64,000 bases of DNA from Cunninghamella blakesleeana. Taxonomy: Eukaryota > Mucoromycota > Mucoromycetes > Mucorales > Cunninghamellaceae. The notes under the pieces were generated by a model. It did no database searches. It saw nothing but the letters and a program-made list of their open reading frames with translations, and was not told the origin of the DNA. The position numbers and the translations under genes are program-made. This document shows, one piece after another, positions 38,006-49,835 of this stretch. Position 1 is the first letter of the stretch. Every line of letters starts with the position of its first letter. The stretch covers positions 1,593,501 through 1,657,500 of the forward strand of contig JAFCIZ010000001.1 in assembly GCA_017871115.1 (NCBI GenBank). The letters run 5' to 3'.

Positions 38006-39560
38006 ATGGTCGAAAAAAGTAGAATGACACTTCATAAATTAGCACGTTGGCACCCTTCACAATCAAGTACTTCGCATGATCGTAAAATAGCATCAGGATT
38101 ATGGGAAGGAACCCTACAGCCTATTGAACATGAAGATTTAAAACAAGGAGCGCTTTATATTATCAAAATACACCATGTATCAGTTGGTCTTTTTCAAGGT
38201 AAAAGATAAGAAAAAAAATAAAAATAATGATACAAGTACATATATATGTTTTGATAATAATGTTACTTATTTATTTATTTATTATATAAACTTTTTTTTA
38301 AGGTTGGAACGACGATATGTGTTGTTTTGCAGTTCTTCGTAAGTGGAATATATATATATATATCTAAATTATTTTTAAAATTCAGCCACGTGTTGATTTG
38401 CCACAAACGAAGGTCGTCATGGTGAACAAGAACTAATTTTTTTTTTTATTATATTATCTTTATTTTTTTATTTAGGATCTGAAAATACACCTATGAGATG
38501 GTCTCAGGCAAGGTATCTGCCAGGTGATTTTGATGCTTTTGATGCTTTTGATGAAGCTGGAAACCCTCCTGTACATTTATGGACTCGATATTTACGTGTA
38601 GATGTTCCTATCAATTGGTTTACTATTTTTGAAGAAGCTAGAAGAAAACAAAGAGAATGGACTGCTCATGTTTTAGGTCACCCACAACCACAATATCATC
38701 ACCATCACTCTATTCCTATTACATCAGCCCATACCATCGCAACTGGGTCTCATGGGTTATCGACTCATAATATTAACAATAGCAATAATAATAATAATAA
38801 TAATATGATAATTGGAGCAGGCTATCCAATGGTCAATAAACCTTTTCTTGAAAATAATAATAATGATAACGCTATGGATGATGATTTTACGGATCACGAA
38901 ACTTATTCAGCGGTAGCATCACAATCCTTAAGGTCTACGAGACTTTCATCTATATCCAGTTTACCCTTAGATTCTAGACCGGTTGGTGTATCATCATCGT
39001 CTGAAAATTACTCACCTCCTCAATCTCCTACTTCGGATCATTATCCTTCTTTAGATAATACAATAAATAAAATACAACCTTCCTCCTCTTCTATTAACAC
39101 TAATAATAATAATAACAATAATAATAACATTAATAAAATGGAAAATGAAGCTCATGATAAAAGTAATAAAAAAGAAAAAAAAGAATCATCTTTACCACCT
39201 CCACTACCATCATCAACTTTAACAAAAATAAAAGACATAGATAACAATAAAAAACTTTCAACAGCATCAACTGCCGAAAAAAAATCAACTATTTCGTCTT
39301 CAACAACCATTTTACAACAACAGCAACAATCTCTTGCTACACCATCTCAAAAATTAGAAATGGCTCTCGAAGATATATCTTTTCCACATGATGACGATCG
39401 ATTTTCCATTCATTCAGATTATCAAATGGATATAACTAAACACCAACAACTACCTGATTCATTATCATATCAATCAAAACAATCTCCTTCTAGTTCTACA
39501 TGGAGAAAATCTTCAATTAAAAAAATGCTAAGGCGTTACTCTAACCCATCAAAACCATAA
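38006..39560 (+). CDS. Unrecognised protein with N-terminal conserved-looking domain and Ser/Asn-rich tail
   Basis: Exons 38006-38198, 38303-38338 and 38476-39560 give 437 residues. I do not recognise the family. Residues 1-150 look like a folded domain with dense aromatic and hydrophobic positions: LARWHPSQ, LYIIKIHHVSVGLFQGW, DDMCCFAVLR, MRWSQARYLPGDFDAFD, HLWTRYLRVDVPINWF. The remaining 285 residues are low complexity (Asn runs, Ser/Pro segments, Gln run). They end in a basic segment, SSIKKMLRRYSNPSKP, that could bind membrane or nucleic acid. The 36-base middle exon keeps frame and encodes the CC pair. No signal peptide or membrane helix is apparent. Possibly a regulatory or scaffold protein of limited taxonomic spread; that is a guess. 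Confidence 0.7.
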
Positions 39561-40259
39561 ATAACGGTTGATTAATATTCATATATATAAAACAATGAAG
39601 ATTTAAAAAATAAAAAATATAGACAAAAAAATATTGAAAAAAGATAAAAAAACATCTCAAAAAAAATAACCCATTTAAAAAAATAAAAAAAAATAGGAAG
39701 CTTGAAGCAACAATCAATTTAAAATAAGCTGGTTCTTTATATTTCATTTTACTTTTTATATTATTAATTTACTTATTACTTACTACTCTTATTATTATTA
39801 TTATTATTATTTTTACGTACCATTTATCTTAATAATAGATTTTTTATTCTTATTATTCTTATCCTTATTTTTTGCACTTTATCTTTCATAGTTTTAACCA
39901 TTATTTTCATTTTTTTTACTTGTTCCACTTTTACTTCTATTTATGTATTATTATTATTAGTTATTTATATTTTTTTTTTTACTATATTTGATTATTTTTG
40001 TTTTTTGTAGAAAATCATAGTTTAATAAATAAAATGCAAAAACAATAAATAAACAAATAAACAAAATATTACACTTATAGTTGCTTTATTTTTTTTTAAC
40101 GTGCATGATAATAACGGAATATGTAAAAAATAAACACTTTTTTCAAAAAAAAAAAACTTGGTATATAATTCCAGTATTGATTGCATATTATCTTCCTTTA
40201 TATATATATTAATACATATTTGACGCTGATCTATTTTTTTTTTCATAATACCTGTTTGT
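39561..40259. other. Convergent 3' spacer
   Basis: Between two unrecognised genes whose stops face each other. AT-rich, many ATT repeats, with a (TTA)n run near 39790-39812. An open frame at 40022-40318 (-) is an out-of-frame extension across the end of the next gene. No gene seen. Confidence 0.5.
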
Positions 40260-41405
40260 TTAATCAAGAACTTGTTGAAAAGCAGTTGCCACACTCCATC
40301 TTCGCATGCACATAGCAACAGGTATTAAAAATTTAGCCAGATGTTGAATTTCCATCTTTGTACGACATTGCCGACAATCTTGCCAAATGGCTATAATTCT
40401 TGATTCATCGTAATCTTATATATACAAAAAAAAGAAAAAAAAAATAGGAGGTGTAAATTAAAAAAAAAAAAGATAATCAATTGTCATTTAGAATCTTTTC
40501 CTCTTTTATATTTTTTTAAAAATAAAAATGTTATGAAAATTTATCCTATTTTTTTCAATGTATACCTTGGTAATTAAATTTAAGTTCTCTAAAAAGTTTA
40601 TGTTTAATATGCCATAATTTTTGGTGCCCGGTATTATTGTTAGTATTATTATTAAAATGGAGATTCGGTGATGATGACGATAATGTTGATGTAGATTGAT
40701 TTTTTGATAACGTAATACTGTTATTAGTACTGACATTATTCTCTGTATAAAGAATAGGTGATGTAGGGCCAGGGGGAGATGGCGGCGGCGAAGGTGACAT
40801 TGGTTGTTGTTCATATTCTTCTGGTGACACTACGTTTTGATTTGCTGTCGATGTAGGTGAAGCACCAAGACGTGTACGTTTACTATTATGAAAATCATTA
40901 TTATTATTCCCTTGGAATGAATACCGCTTTATTCCTATCATAGAAGGTGTTTGTTGTTGTTGATAATAGTGTTGATCATTTTCTTCTATATTAGTTGTCG
41001 ATACCGTAATATCGCTCCAAAAAGCATCCTGTAATGAATCGAGTACCTCAAATAATTCTGAACGTGGTACATCAAATATATTTTCACATAATGGTTTAAA
41101 CTAATTGAAAATTATAATATATATACAAGATACTTTTTTAAATTTATTTATTTTTTTTACTTTCTATTTTTATTTGTTACATTTATTCATTATTTATAAT
41201 GCTCTTTATATATTTATTACCTTTGGTCTTATAGGTTCATTGGTTACAATGTTGGAAAGCTAATCATTTTTATTAATAATAGTATTGAAATAAAATAAAG
41301 AGTAAAGGGATAATAAAGATTAAAATCACGTAAACATAATAGCGAAATAAAGAGATAAATAAAAGTTTAAATATTTATTACAACTTCTGAGAGATTTGGT
41401 TGCAT
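40260..41405 (-). CDS. Unrecognised protein, Ser/Pro/Asn-rich with conserved-looking ends
   Basis: Exons 41405-41382, 41259-41221, 41100-40566 and 40414-40260 give 250 residues in one consistent frame. I do not recognise the family. The N-terminal 50 residues (MQPNLSEVLSNIVTN, FKPLCENIFDVPRSELFEVLD, LQDAFWSDI) and the C-terminal 75 residues (KLWHIKHKLFRELKF, IIAIWQDCRQCRTKMEIQHLAKFLIP, given in pieces) look structured and possibly conserved. Between them lies a low-complexity linker with SPSPPPSPPGP and Ser/Asn runs. The start is uncertain: an upstream in-frame ATG with a possible extra exon exists near 41549, but the region between has no coding character. A nuclear regulatory protein is plausible, not shown. 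Confidence 0.6.
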
Positions 41406-41996
41406 ACAGCTATATTTTCTTAAATTTAGCCAAAGAAGAAAAAAATGAAAAAGAGCGAACTTAAGCGTTAAATTATTTTTATCAATCTTGTAAAAAAAAA
41501 AATAACGGAGTATGAATTTTTTGGTATTACTTTTTTTCTGCCTTTGCATGGTTTTTCACATATTTTTATTTATAACTATCTCTACGGTTAATGATTTTTC
41601 AGCTATACAGTAATATATAACTTTTTCTTTATTTTTAAAGTATTTTATGTCTAAAAATTTATTGGAAGTACGTATATATGTAAGAAAAAAAATTGGAAAA
41701 GAATACAAAATTAAAAAAAAAGTTGAAAAAAGGTATCAAAAAAAAAAAAAAAAAAATTAGTAGTCAATTTGTATAAGATACTACATATAGCTATTATGTA
41801 TGCCTGGTTTTTTCTATTCATTTTCATCCATACTTAACATTTTTAAATAAAGAAATTTATTTATATATGATCTTTTGGTTTTTTTTATTTATTTTCTGGT
41901 CCCAAAAAATATTTGTTTTATTTATTACTTAGTATATTTAAGCAATTGAAACAAAACAATATAAGCTATACACACACAATATATTTAATATTATTT
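41406..41996. other. Intergenic spacer
   Basis: 5' flank of the unrecognised gene and 3' flank of CDC27, both on the minus strand. I searched it for further TPR exons of CDC27 and saw none. Only A/T runs are present (about 41740-41757). Confidence 0.5.
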
Positions 41997-44959
41997 TTAA
42001 CAAGTTGATTGAGAACTTTCAATTATAGCTTTTTCAACAGTATTCATAGTGTCTAATAATGTTGGGTGTCGAGGATGTAATCGAAGAGCTTCTGTTAATA
42101 AACTTTTAGCTTGAGCAAATTCATGCATATCTTTATAAGCCAATCCTGCTCCATACCTAGTTACAACCATAAAGAAAAAATAATAGTAATAAATGTTTAT
42201 GGCGTTTTCAAATTTAACCTAGTTTTTTCTAATTTATATATTCGAACTTACCACCCAAGATAAGCTCGTTTATTGGCCATCATCGCTTGAGCAAAATGCT
42301 GTTTAGCACCTAAATGATTTCCTTTTTCCCATTCTTCGTAACCTAAAAGAGTATGTCCATAATAACGCCTAGGGTCCAATGCAACTGCCTTTTGAAACCA
42401 TTTGACTGTTTCATTACTACGTCTTGAGCATTTAGTCCAATTTCCTGCGGCAATGTAAGCCTCATATTGATGGGTATAATTATCATTCATTTTATAAGCT
42501 AACAGATTTAATTCATCCTCATAATCTAAATACCATAAACATGTAGAATAAGCTGGTACTCCTTGACAATACCATGGTGCAATAGTAAATGCTCTATGGA
42601 AGAATATCCGTGCCTATATATAAATAAATAAATAATATAGATATATGTGAGATTGATTAGCTATAATTTTTAGTTTCATTTCCTTCTTCATATTCAATCT
42701 TTAGTTTTAAAGTAAATCATGTATATAAAATTACTATTGGGTAATCAGCTGCGTCATAGTAAGCTTGTCCTAAAACACAAAGCACCCAAGCTGTATCATA
42801 TTGATTATCATCTAATTTTTGTAGTTCCATAGCTGCTTCACGACAATGGTAGGAAGTTTGGTACATATACGCAGAAGCAAGAATTTTGAGTACTTGGACT
42901 ACTTTATTCATAGAATCTATGATTACACTTTCAGTTTCCTTCGTTAGTGATTCTAATATTGGAGGGTCATTTACTGTTGGTAGTGATGATAATGATGATG
43001 TATCTGATAATAAAGGAAGGAAACATTTAATTATAGCATTCTTTTGTCGAGCTGCTGCAATTTCCATCGAATTCACCGCTGAAATCGTTGCTTGTTTTTT
43101 TGCTACAGGTGTTTGGACTTCTATTGAATCACTGCTTGGTCTCTGTTGTTTTTAATAAATATACAAGATACTCTTATTGTTATTACACTGATTATATTTA
43201 TTTTTATAAAGTATTATATTATATTATATTATGTTAATATGTTTCGCTACCTTTCTTAATCTAGCTTTAATGTTTTGTGCAGAGGTGTTATCATCTTGGT
43301 TAATTTTAATTGATTGACTGGAAAAACAATATATATAATAAAAGTAAGAGTAATAGTAATAATCAGCCCATTGGTCATTCATAAGTTTTTATTTATATTA
43401 TGTACATCTTACTTTTCCTGATTAGAATCAACCAATCGTGGAGGAGATGTGTCTTCATCTCTAGAATAAAAATAATCATCATCAATTAACACAGATACAT
43501 TACTTTGTGATAATTCAACTGTAAGTTCATGAGTGGTTTCTGCTGGTGGTTTTTTGTGTAACCCATGTTTATTTTTAAAAGCTTCTTTTTTTTTCATTTC
43601 TTCAATATCTTCTTTTACACGGTCAATTTCTTGGTCTTTCTGAATTTCAATATCACCTCTATTATATAATTATGTAATAATAATATAATAAGATTCAAAT
43701 AATAATAAATGTATATATATTAATTAGTTAGTTAATTAATAAATTCTCTATTATATATCTGTTTAATATATATATGTGTACTTTTTACCTATCAGGTTCA
43801 TCGAAGTCGATATCTGGTGGGTCTAATTGATTAGACATTTGAACAATTGATCTTAATTGGCGTAATGTTATATTATTGTTATTATGTGAACGTAATGCAG
43901 GCATGTAAGGTTGTAATTTTGAAGGTATCTTGCTGGCAGGCATAGAGGATGAATTTGGTTGATCTGTTGTAGAAGGATCTATCATTGATATATTAGTTGA
44001 ATGCATTAAAAATGAATTTTGGTGGGCAATAAATGGATTTTGTTCGTTTGTGGATATTACTGAATTTGAAGTTGGTACTTTTGATGAGTGCATAGGTACA
44101 ATGGTTGGTGCTTCTTGTAAAGAATCATGATTACTTTGTTTAATAGTGATGCCTTTTGACGAATCCATAGAAGGAAGTGCAGGGAAATATAAATCTGATG
44201 ATCGTCGAAGATTGGTGTCCTTAATATTAAAATCTTTAAAGACCTCTAATGACAATGATGCTGTTTCCAAATCAGCTACATCTGGAGCTATATCACAAAT
44301 CTTTGTAAAGGCAGTAATTTTAAAAGGATTATGTTCCAGACTATCCCATAAATATACAGCTGATGCATGTATATTTTCTAATTTAACATAGAGCTCTCCA
44401 AGCAAACTAGTCATTGTTGCTATACTAGGCATATGACTACGATTACTGACACTAGACAGATCTAAATATAAAAATAGATGTAATAAAAAGAGAGCAAAAA
44501 ATTACTATATAAATGTATAAAAATAAAAAAAATCTACAGCCATTTTTATTATTATAATCATATATATTTACCATCACCCCAAAAATGCTCTTTTTCTTTT
44601 TCTTTTTCTTTTTCTTTTGATTCTTTAATAGCTGCTTTAAGTGAACTGACACCTTCCCGCCAAAATACAGTACTTTTTTCATTACTTTTACTTAATTTTC
44701 CAAGTTCTAAACAACTACGCGCAAATAAATGTCTACAAGGTATTGAAGTTGTATCCTTTAAAACATCATGAGATCCATTATAGTCGTGAATTAAATAAAG
44801 ACACTTTCCATATATCAAGAGATAATCTTCATTTTTTTTATCTATAGCATATAACCTCTCTGCCAGTGCTAGTGCATTTTCATAATCAAGATCATCAATA
44901 TCTTTATATATAAGCGCCATGAGCACCCAGGCTTCAATAGAATTAGTTGTAATCGCCAT
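41997..44959 (-). CDS. CDC27: Anaphase-promoting complex subunit 3 (Cdc27), C-terminally short
   Basis: Seven exons: 44959-44572, 44461-43789, 43658-43413, 43317-43251, 43142-42735, 42613-42252 and 42156-41997, giving 767 residues. The N-terminal TPRs match Cdc27 (ENALALAERLYAI, DYLLIYGKCLYL, SLLGELYVKL). A long Ser/Asn linker follows, then the second TPR block (YDTAWVLCVLGQAYYDAADY, AYSTCLWYL, KWFQKAVALDPRRYYGHTLLG). Cdc27 is a scaffold of the anaphase-promoting ubiquitin ligase. Its C-terminal TPRs hold the Ile-Arg tails of Cdc20/Cdh1 and Apc10. After the WYGAGLAYK repeat the protein ends within about 50 residues, whereas relatives usually carry several further TPRs. No missing exons are visible downstream. 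It shares a 256-base divergent promoter with ATG10. Confidence 0.88.
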
Positions 44960-45057
44960 ACACTATATAAATAATTATATATATCGATAATTTATTTATA
45001 CAAGTATTATGTTATTATTTATATATTTATTCTATAATGTAAAGCTCAGAGTGGGTG

Positions 45058-45095
<38 letters not shown>

Positions 45096-45215
45096 AAGGA
45101 GGTGAAAAAAATTAGCTTTAAATTTTTGTTTAAAATTAAATTTGAGTCCCGTTTTTATTTTAGTACTATAAAAATATCTGAGGGAATTTTTCATTTTCAA
45201 ATTTTAAAAAAATAG
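44960..45215. promoter_or_regulatory. Bidirectional promoter CDC27 / ATG10 with poly(A) tract
   Basis: Only 256 bases separate the two divergent start codons. A run of 36 A residues (45058-45093) sits near the middle. Long dA:dT tracts are known to exclude nucleosomes in fungal promoters, so it may keep both promoters open. Function is inferred from position. Confidence 0.5.
45058..45093. repeat. Poly(A) homopolymer, about 36 bases
   Basis: Uninterrupted A run inside the CDC27/ATG10 divergent promoter. Confidence 0.85.
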
Positions 45216-46103
45216 ATGATTTTACTAACCAGAGCAGATTTTGAAAAATCCATACAGTCTTTTATAAATCAATCTGAAAAAATAGAAAAACGATGGATGT
45301 TAACAAATATACCATTGGTAACTATATAAATTAGACTCTTTTATATTGGGAGAGGCAAAAATTTGTTATATTCTACTTAAAATAAAAATGTACACACCTA
45401 TTGTATACTCTAGTTAAATTATAAATATCTACAACAAACTTCACATATTACTATCACACCTCCAGAAGATAAACAATTGTTGTCAGTATCATCTCTTAAA
45501 ATACCTGAAAGTAAAACAATTGAAACTATAGACGATGGAGTATATGAAGAAGAAGATCCAGCTTGTGCGAAGTTTGACCAGGATAATAATCAACTTACAT
45601 TTATTATGAACTATCATATTCTTTATTCATCATCGTATCAAGTTCCAGTATTATATTTTAATGCACAGCATATGGGTAAATATAGAATAAATAAATAGGC
45701 TAAAGTTAATATAAGTATAGGATATTCAATTAATAAAATTAATAATAATAATAATAATAGTAGTAGTAGTAGTAGTAATAATGTATTTCTAAACTCATAC
45801 CTATATTGCTTTACTTTAGATGGTAGTACTCTCAGTCTCGATGAAATATATGAATATATTATTCCTGATATATATCAAAAAGAACTTAAAACGTCACCAA
45901 TTAATGTATATGGATCCGTATCTCAGGCAGATCATCCTTTAAATGGGGCACCTTTTTGGTACATCCATCCTTGCCAAACACAAAATATGTTACAGTCAAT
46001 TGGTGGTATAGATAATCTTTCTATTGATGACTATATTAAAGTTTGGTTATCGTTTGTTGGACCTATAGTTAGATATCGTATTCCATATGAGTTGCTTTTA
46101 TAG
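45216..46103 (+). CDS. ATG10: Autophagy E2-like enzyme Atg10
   Basis: Exons 45216-45317, 45414-45675 and 45820-46103 give 215 residues, close to animal Atg10. The active-site region is FWYIHPCQTQNML, with catalytic cysteine C173 in the HPC motif, followed by YIKVWLSFVGPIVRYRIP, the characteristic C-terminal block. Upstream, YHILYSSSYQVPVLYFNAQ is the E2-like strand region of the Atg3/Atg10 family. Atg10 transfers Atg12 from the E1 Atg7 to Atg5, a step needed for autophagosome growth. The first ATG in frame was chosen because exon 1 encodes the expected N-terminal helix (ADFEKSIQSFINQSEKIEKRW). The middle exon contains an acidic linker common in the family. Confidence 0.92.
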
Positions 46104-46265
46104 AATTATATCATTCCACATATATTTATATATTTTAAAATTATATAATATTATTATATCATTTCCTATTTTTTTTAAAAAAAAAATATTTTTTTATACT
46201 CTGATACACATTTTATTTATATTAAACTAATACCTCTAGTGAAAATGACTGATAAATAAATGTTA

Positions 46266-46304
<39 letters not shown>

Positions 46305-46476
46305 TTATACATAGTGTTGATTTATCAATAGATTTTATACAATACATATTTATTATATTACTAGTTATTCTGACTTATCGCTGCCTCGTAAGTACCTATT
46401 TAATAAAATTAATACAGTTTGAGTCGATAATTGAATTGTAGTTGATTATTAAAAATATTTCTGTAATTTTAATTGA
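46104..46476. other. Convergent 3' spacer
   Basis: Between ATG10 (+) and LCL3 (-). Contains a TA run near 46271-46301. Nothing else seen. Confidence 0.5.
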
Positions 46477-47430
46477 TTACTTTGCTTTGTGATCCCCAGC
46501 TGAAACATAGTCCTTTAATGACCAAATGCCTTTTTTCAATAATCTATGATGTATTGTATATATAATTATATATAAATCAGTGATTCCTCAACAAATTATT
46601 TTAAATAATATGTATATAAATATAAATCTACTTTGCTTTTTTTTCTGCTTTTTCAAATCTATTAAGTTGGTCCCCGTATTCTGCTCCTTTAGCCACATAT
46701 ATACTAGCAAAACCTTGTTTTAGCATTTCTTCAGATACATTTCTGCGAATAAAAAAGGGTGGTTTTCTAAAATATACCATACCAACAACACGACTATATT
46801 GATCCCTAGATAATAACTGTACTTTAACATGTCTATTCAATATTAATGAAGTTAAAAATGTCTTGGATTCATCATAAAATGGTTGTCGCTTCATACTGAA
46901 ATGATTGCCCTATATGTATTATATTGATTAGTTGTCAATTATTTATATATATGTTATAATTTTATTTTGGTTAATTTATAAATACTTACTTCAGGAGCAT
47001 CAACGCCAGCAATACGAATAGGAATCGTTTGATTTTTCAGGTCTAAAAAAATAAAAAAATGAAATAAAAACGAGTATGAATATAGACCATACCAATATAT
47101 ATAATAAAAGTATCTAAGAGAGTAATATATACCTTTTCGAAGAACTGGCACTCTCCTTAAGAAACTCCACCCAGTTCCAGTATGATACAATCGAAATCCA
47201 TCAGCATCACCAATTGATGTTACTTTTCCACAAATATATGCTTTTTTATCGAATAATTCAGGAGGGATATGATTGACAGTTGGATATCGTTTACCAATAA
47301 CTTTAGTATAAAAAATATATGCTATAGGTATTCCAATACCAAGTGAAGCTACTACAGGTTTCCAGACAGATAATACAAATGAATCTAGCCAGTCATGTTC
47401 GTTTACTGATTGTGGTTGGTTTTTTGTCAT
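46477..47430 (-). CDS. LCL3: Lcl3-type membrane-anchored staphylococcal-nuclease-like protein
   Basis: Exons 47430-47133, 47042-46990, 46909-46632 and 46543-46477 give 231 residues, the usual Lcl3 size. A single N-terminal membrane segment lies at about residues 19-45 (SVWKPVVASLGIGIPIAYIFY), followed by the nuclease fold. VTSIGDADGFRLYHTGTGW opens the domain. IPIRIAGVDAPE supplies the first catalytic Arg, the metal-binding Asp and the Glu. VQLLSRDQYSRVVGMVYFR contains the second active-site Arg. The EEMLKQGFASIYVAKGAEYG block and GIWSLKDY close it, as in thermonucleases. All key residues appear intact. In yeast the protein is mitochondrial and its role is unclear, so the substrate is left open. 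Confidence 0.9.
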
Positions 47431-47654
47431 TTACGTTATAAAAAAATGAAATATGGACTGAAAGAAGAGCTTGGATTTTTTTTGAATCAAAAATAAAAAA
47501 AACTATACTCCGCTTCTTTCCAAATTTGGAAGGTGACTTTTTTTAAAATAAATTTCTTTCGCTATTTTATTTTATTCCACTTCTTATATTATTATTATTA
47601 TTAATATATAATTAAAATAAATAAACTATAATATATTTTCTCGTTGCTACATAA

Positions 47655-48548
47655 ATGCAATCTAATAATCCATCTCCACAATCATCCTATTCAGATAATA
47701 AATCAACTAGAAAATATGTTAAAACAGGAAAATATTCTAAAAAAAAACAACAGCAAACGCAACAACAGCTACAAGCAACTATCCAACAACAAATTCAAGC
47801 AGCTTTACAGCAAAACCCACAGTCATTAGCAGCCCAACAATTATTACAACAAGCAGTAGCTATGGCTAATTTACACAATAGTAATAATAATAATAGTAAT
47901 AATAATGAATCTCTTGGCACAAGCATATCTCCATTCTCTAGTCAACAATTAACTAATATTTCAACTTCTATGCACCCAATAACCTCACAACAACAGTTAT
48001 CGGCAACAGATTCACCTTCAGCTTCTACTACGCCTACCACAACAATATCTTCTTCCCCCTCTACGCCTTTCAATACTATGACAAGCGTTCATCCAGACCA
48101 ATCAATTAATTCCACCAACGCAAATACTTTAGAAATGCAACTTATCAATATGCCACTACCTATTTCAGTACCTGGTACATCCTATAACAATAATAATAAT
48201 AACAGTATAACACAAGAAAATACAACTTTATCATCGATGACAGTAACGGGAGGTTTACCGTCATCTATTAATTCTCACCTGGATAAACTTGTTAGAAATA
48301 ACGTATCAAATATAAATAAAAATGTAGAAGAACAACATATAGAAATTATAAAACGATGTACTGAATCACTACAAAACGACCACGAAAAAATTACAAAACC
48401 AGATTATCTTACACCATTTAAATCATTAGAAGATGCTATGGACCGTTTACTCCCTTACCATATATACCAATACCCTTTAAATGATCTAGACGCCAATAAA
48501 ATACCGATGGATCGTCAAGGTAAAAAAAAATATAATAATTAAATATTA

Positions 48549-48579
<31 letters not shown>

Positions 48580-49385
48580 TCGCTTACTTACATATATATG
48601 TATGTATGTATGTATACAACTTTTATATAAATATAGATCATACTATGTTAGATATATATAAATCACAAGTAGATATTTTCAAGAGATATAATAAAGTCAT
48701 TAAAAAAAAATTGAAAGTAAAACTAAAAAAAATATCAAAATATATGTAATAGTATGATATAATATAATAACTAGGTTAATTAACTTTACTATCAATGTTA
48801 CTTTATTGTAGTCGAAAAAAAATCTTGAAAATCAAATAATGTTAGAAAGACAAGTGATGTCTAGTATACGACAACGGGTGAATGAAGAGCAAATGAGAGT
48901 ACAAATGGAACAAAAGGCACAACAACAAGCATTAAGGTTACAAGCCGAAGCAGAAAAGGCACGATTACTTCAACAACAGCAATTACATCAGCAGCAATTG
49001 CATCAGCAACAGTTGCAGCAACAGCAATTACAACAACAGCAGTTACAGCAACAACAGTTACAACATCAACAATTTTTACAAGGTCAACAGTCTAATACTA
49101 ATTCAGCCATGCAGAATTTTCCTTATGGTAAAATATATAAATATATATAATAATAATAATATTCCAATAATAAACAGAATAATAGACTAAATTTTATTAT
49201 TATTCTTATCTTATTTTTTAATAGAAGCCTATGCTCAAACATTACATGCACTTATGCAAAATAAGGAATTTGCTGAACAATATCAAAAGTTGACCCCTGA
49301 ATTACAGCAGCAATTTTTAAGAAATTTAAATCATGAAAAGGTAGCTGAATTTTTAAAAAGAAAAAACAACATGTCAACTGGATAA
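47655..49385 (+). CDS. GLTSCR1/BICRA-domain protein, Gln-rich (probable SWI/SNF-associated)
   Basis: Exons 47655-48519, 48637-48716, 48812-49127 and 49225-49385 give 473 residues. Residues about 222-280 carry the GLTSCR1 conserved region: IEIIKRCTESLQNDHEK, KPDYLTPFKSLEDAMDRLLPYHIYQYP (split here into pieces). In animals this domain marks BICRA and BICRAL, subunits of the non-canonical BAF chromatin-remodelling complex. A fungal SWI/SNF-type role is inferred. The N-terminus is Gln-rich with a basic KKKQQQTQQQ start. Exon 3 encodes a charged coiled coil, then a QQQLHQQQL repeat tract. The C-terminus (LHALMQNKEFAEQYQKLTPELQQQFLRN) looks like a short helical module. A single frame is kept through all junctions. 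Confidence 0.82.
48960..49080 (+). repeat. Gln/Leu-coding repeat (CAACAGCAATTA-type units)
   Basis: About eight units of roughly 15 bases encode QQQLH and QQQQL repeats in the GLTSCR1-domain protein. Likely prone to length change. Confidence 0.8.
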
Positions 49386-49835
49386 AATTGTAAAGATTGC
49401 AGTATATTGATATTTCAAATTAAAAATAAAGAAATGCTTTTTGTAATGTGTAAATAATAAAATAATAAAATGTTTTTATAATTTGTAAATAAAAAAATAT
49501 AAATTTATACTTTATAAAGAAATTGATATAAAAACAATACATATTTTATTAATGAGTAAAAAGGGAAATAATAAAGTGGATGATTTTTTTTATGTGATTT
49601 AAAATAAAGTCTATAATTATTATTCTAATATTAATGCTATTATTTACAAAAATACTATTAATAAATATATATATATATATATATAATAAAAAATAAAACA
49701 AAATAAATGAAAATAAAATTAAAAATAAATATAAAAATAAGGAAATACATATGTAAAATAATGAAATGGAATATAATCTATTTTAAAATAATCAATGCTG
49801 AGTTTTTTATACAATGTTGACAGGTGTATAATTTT
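49386..49835. other. Convergent 3' spacer
   Basis: Between the GLTSCR1-domain gene (+) and the helicase (-). Very AT-rich with a TA run at 49666-49684. No gene seen. Confidence 0.5.
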
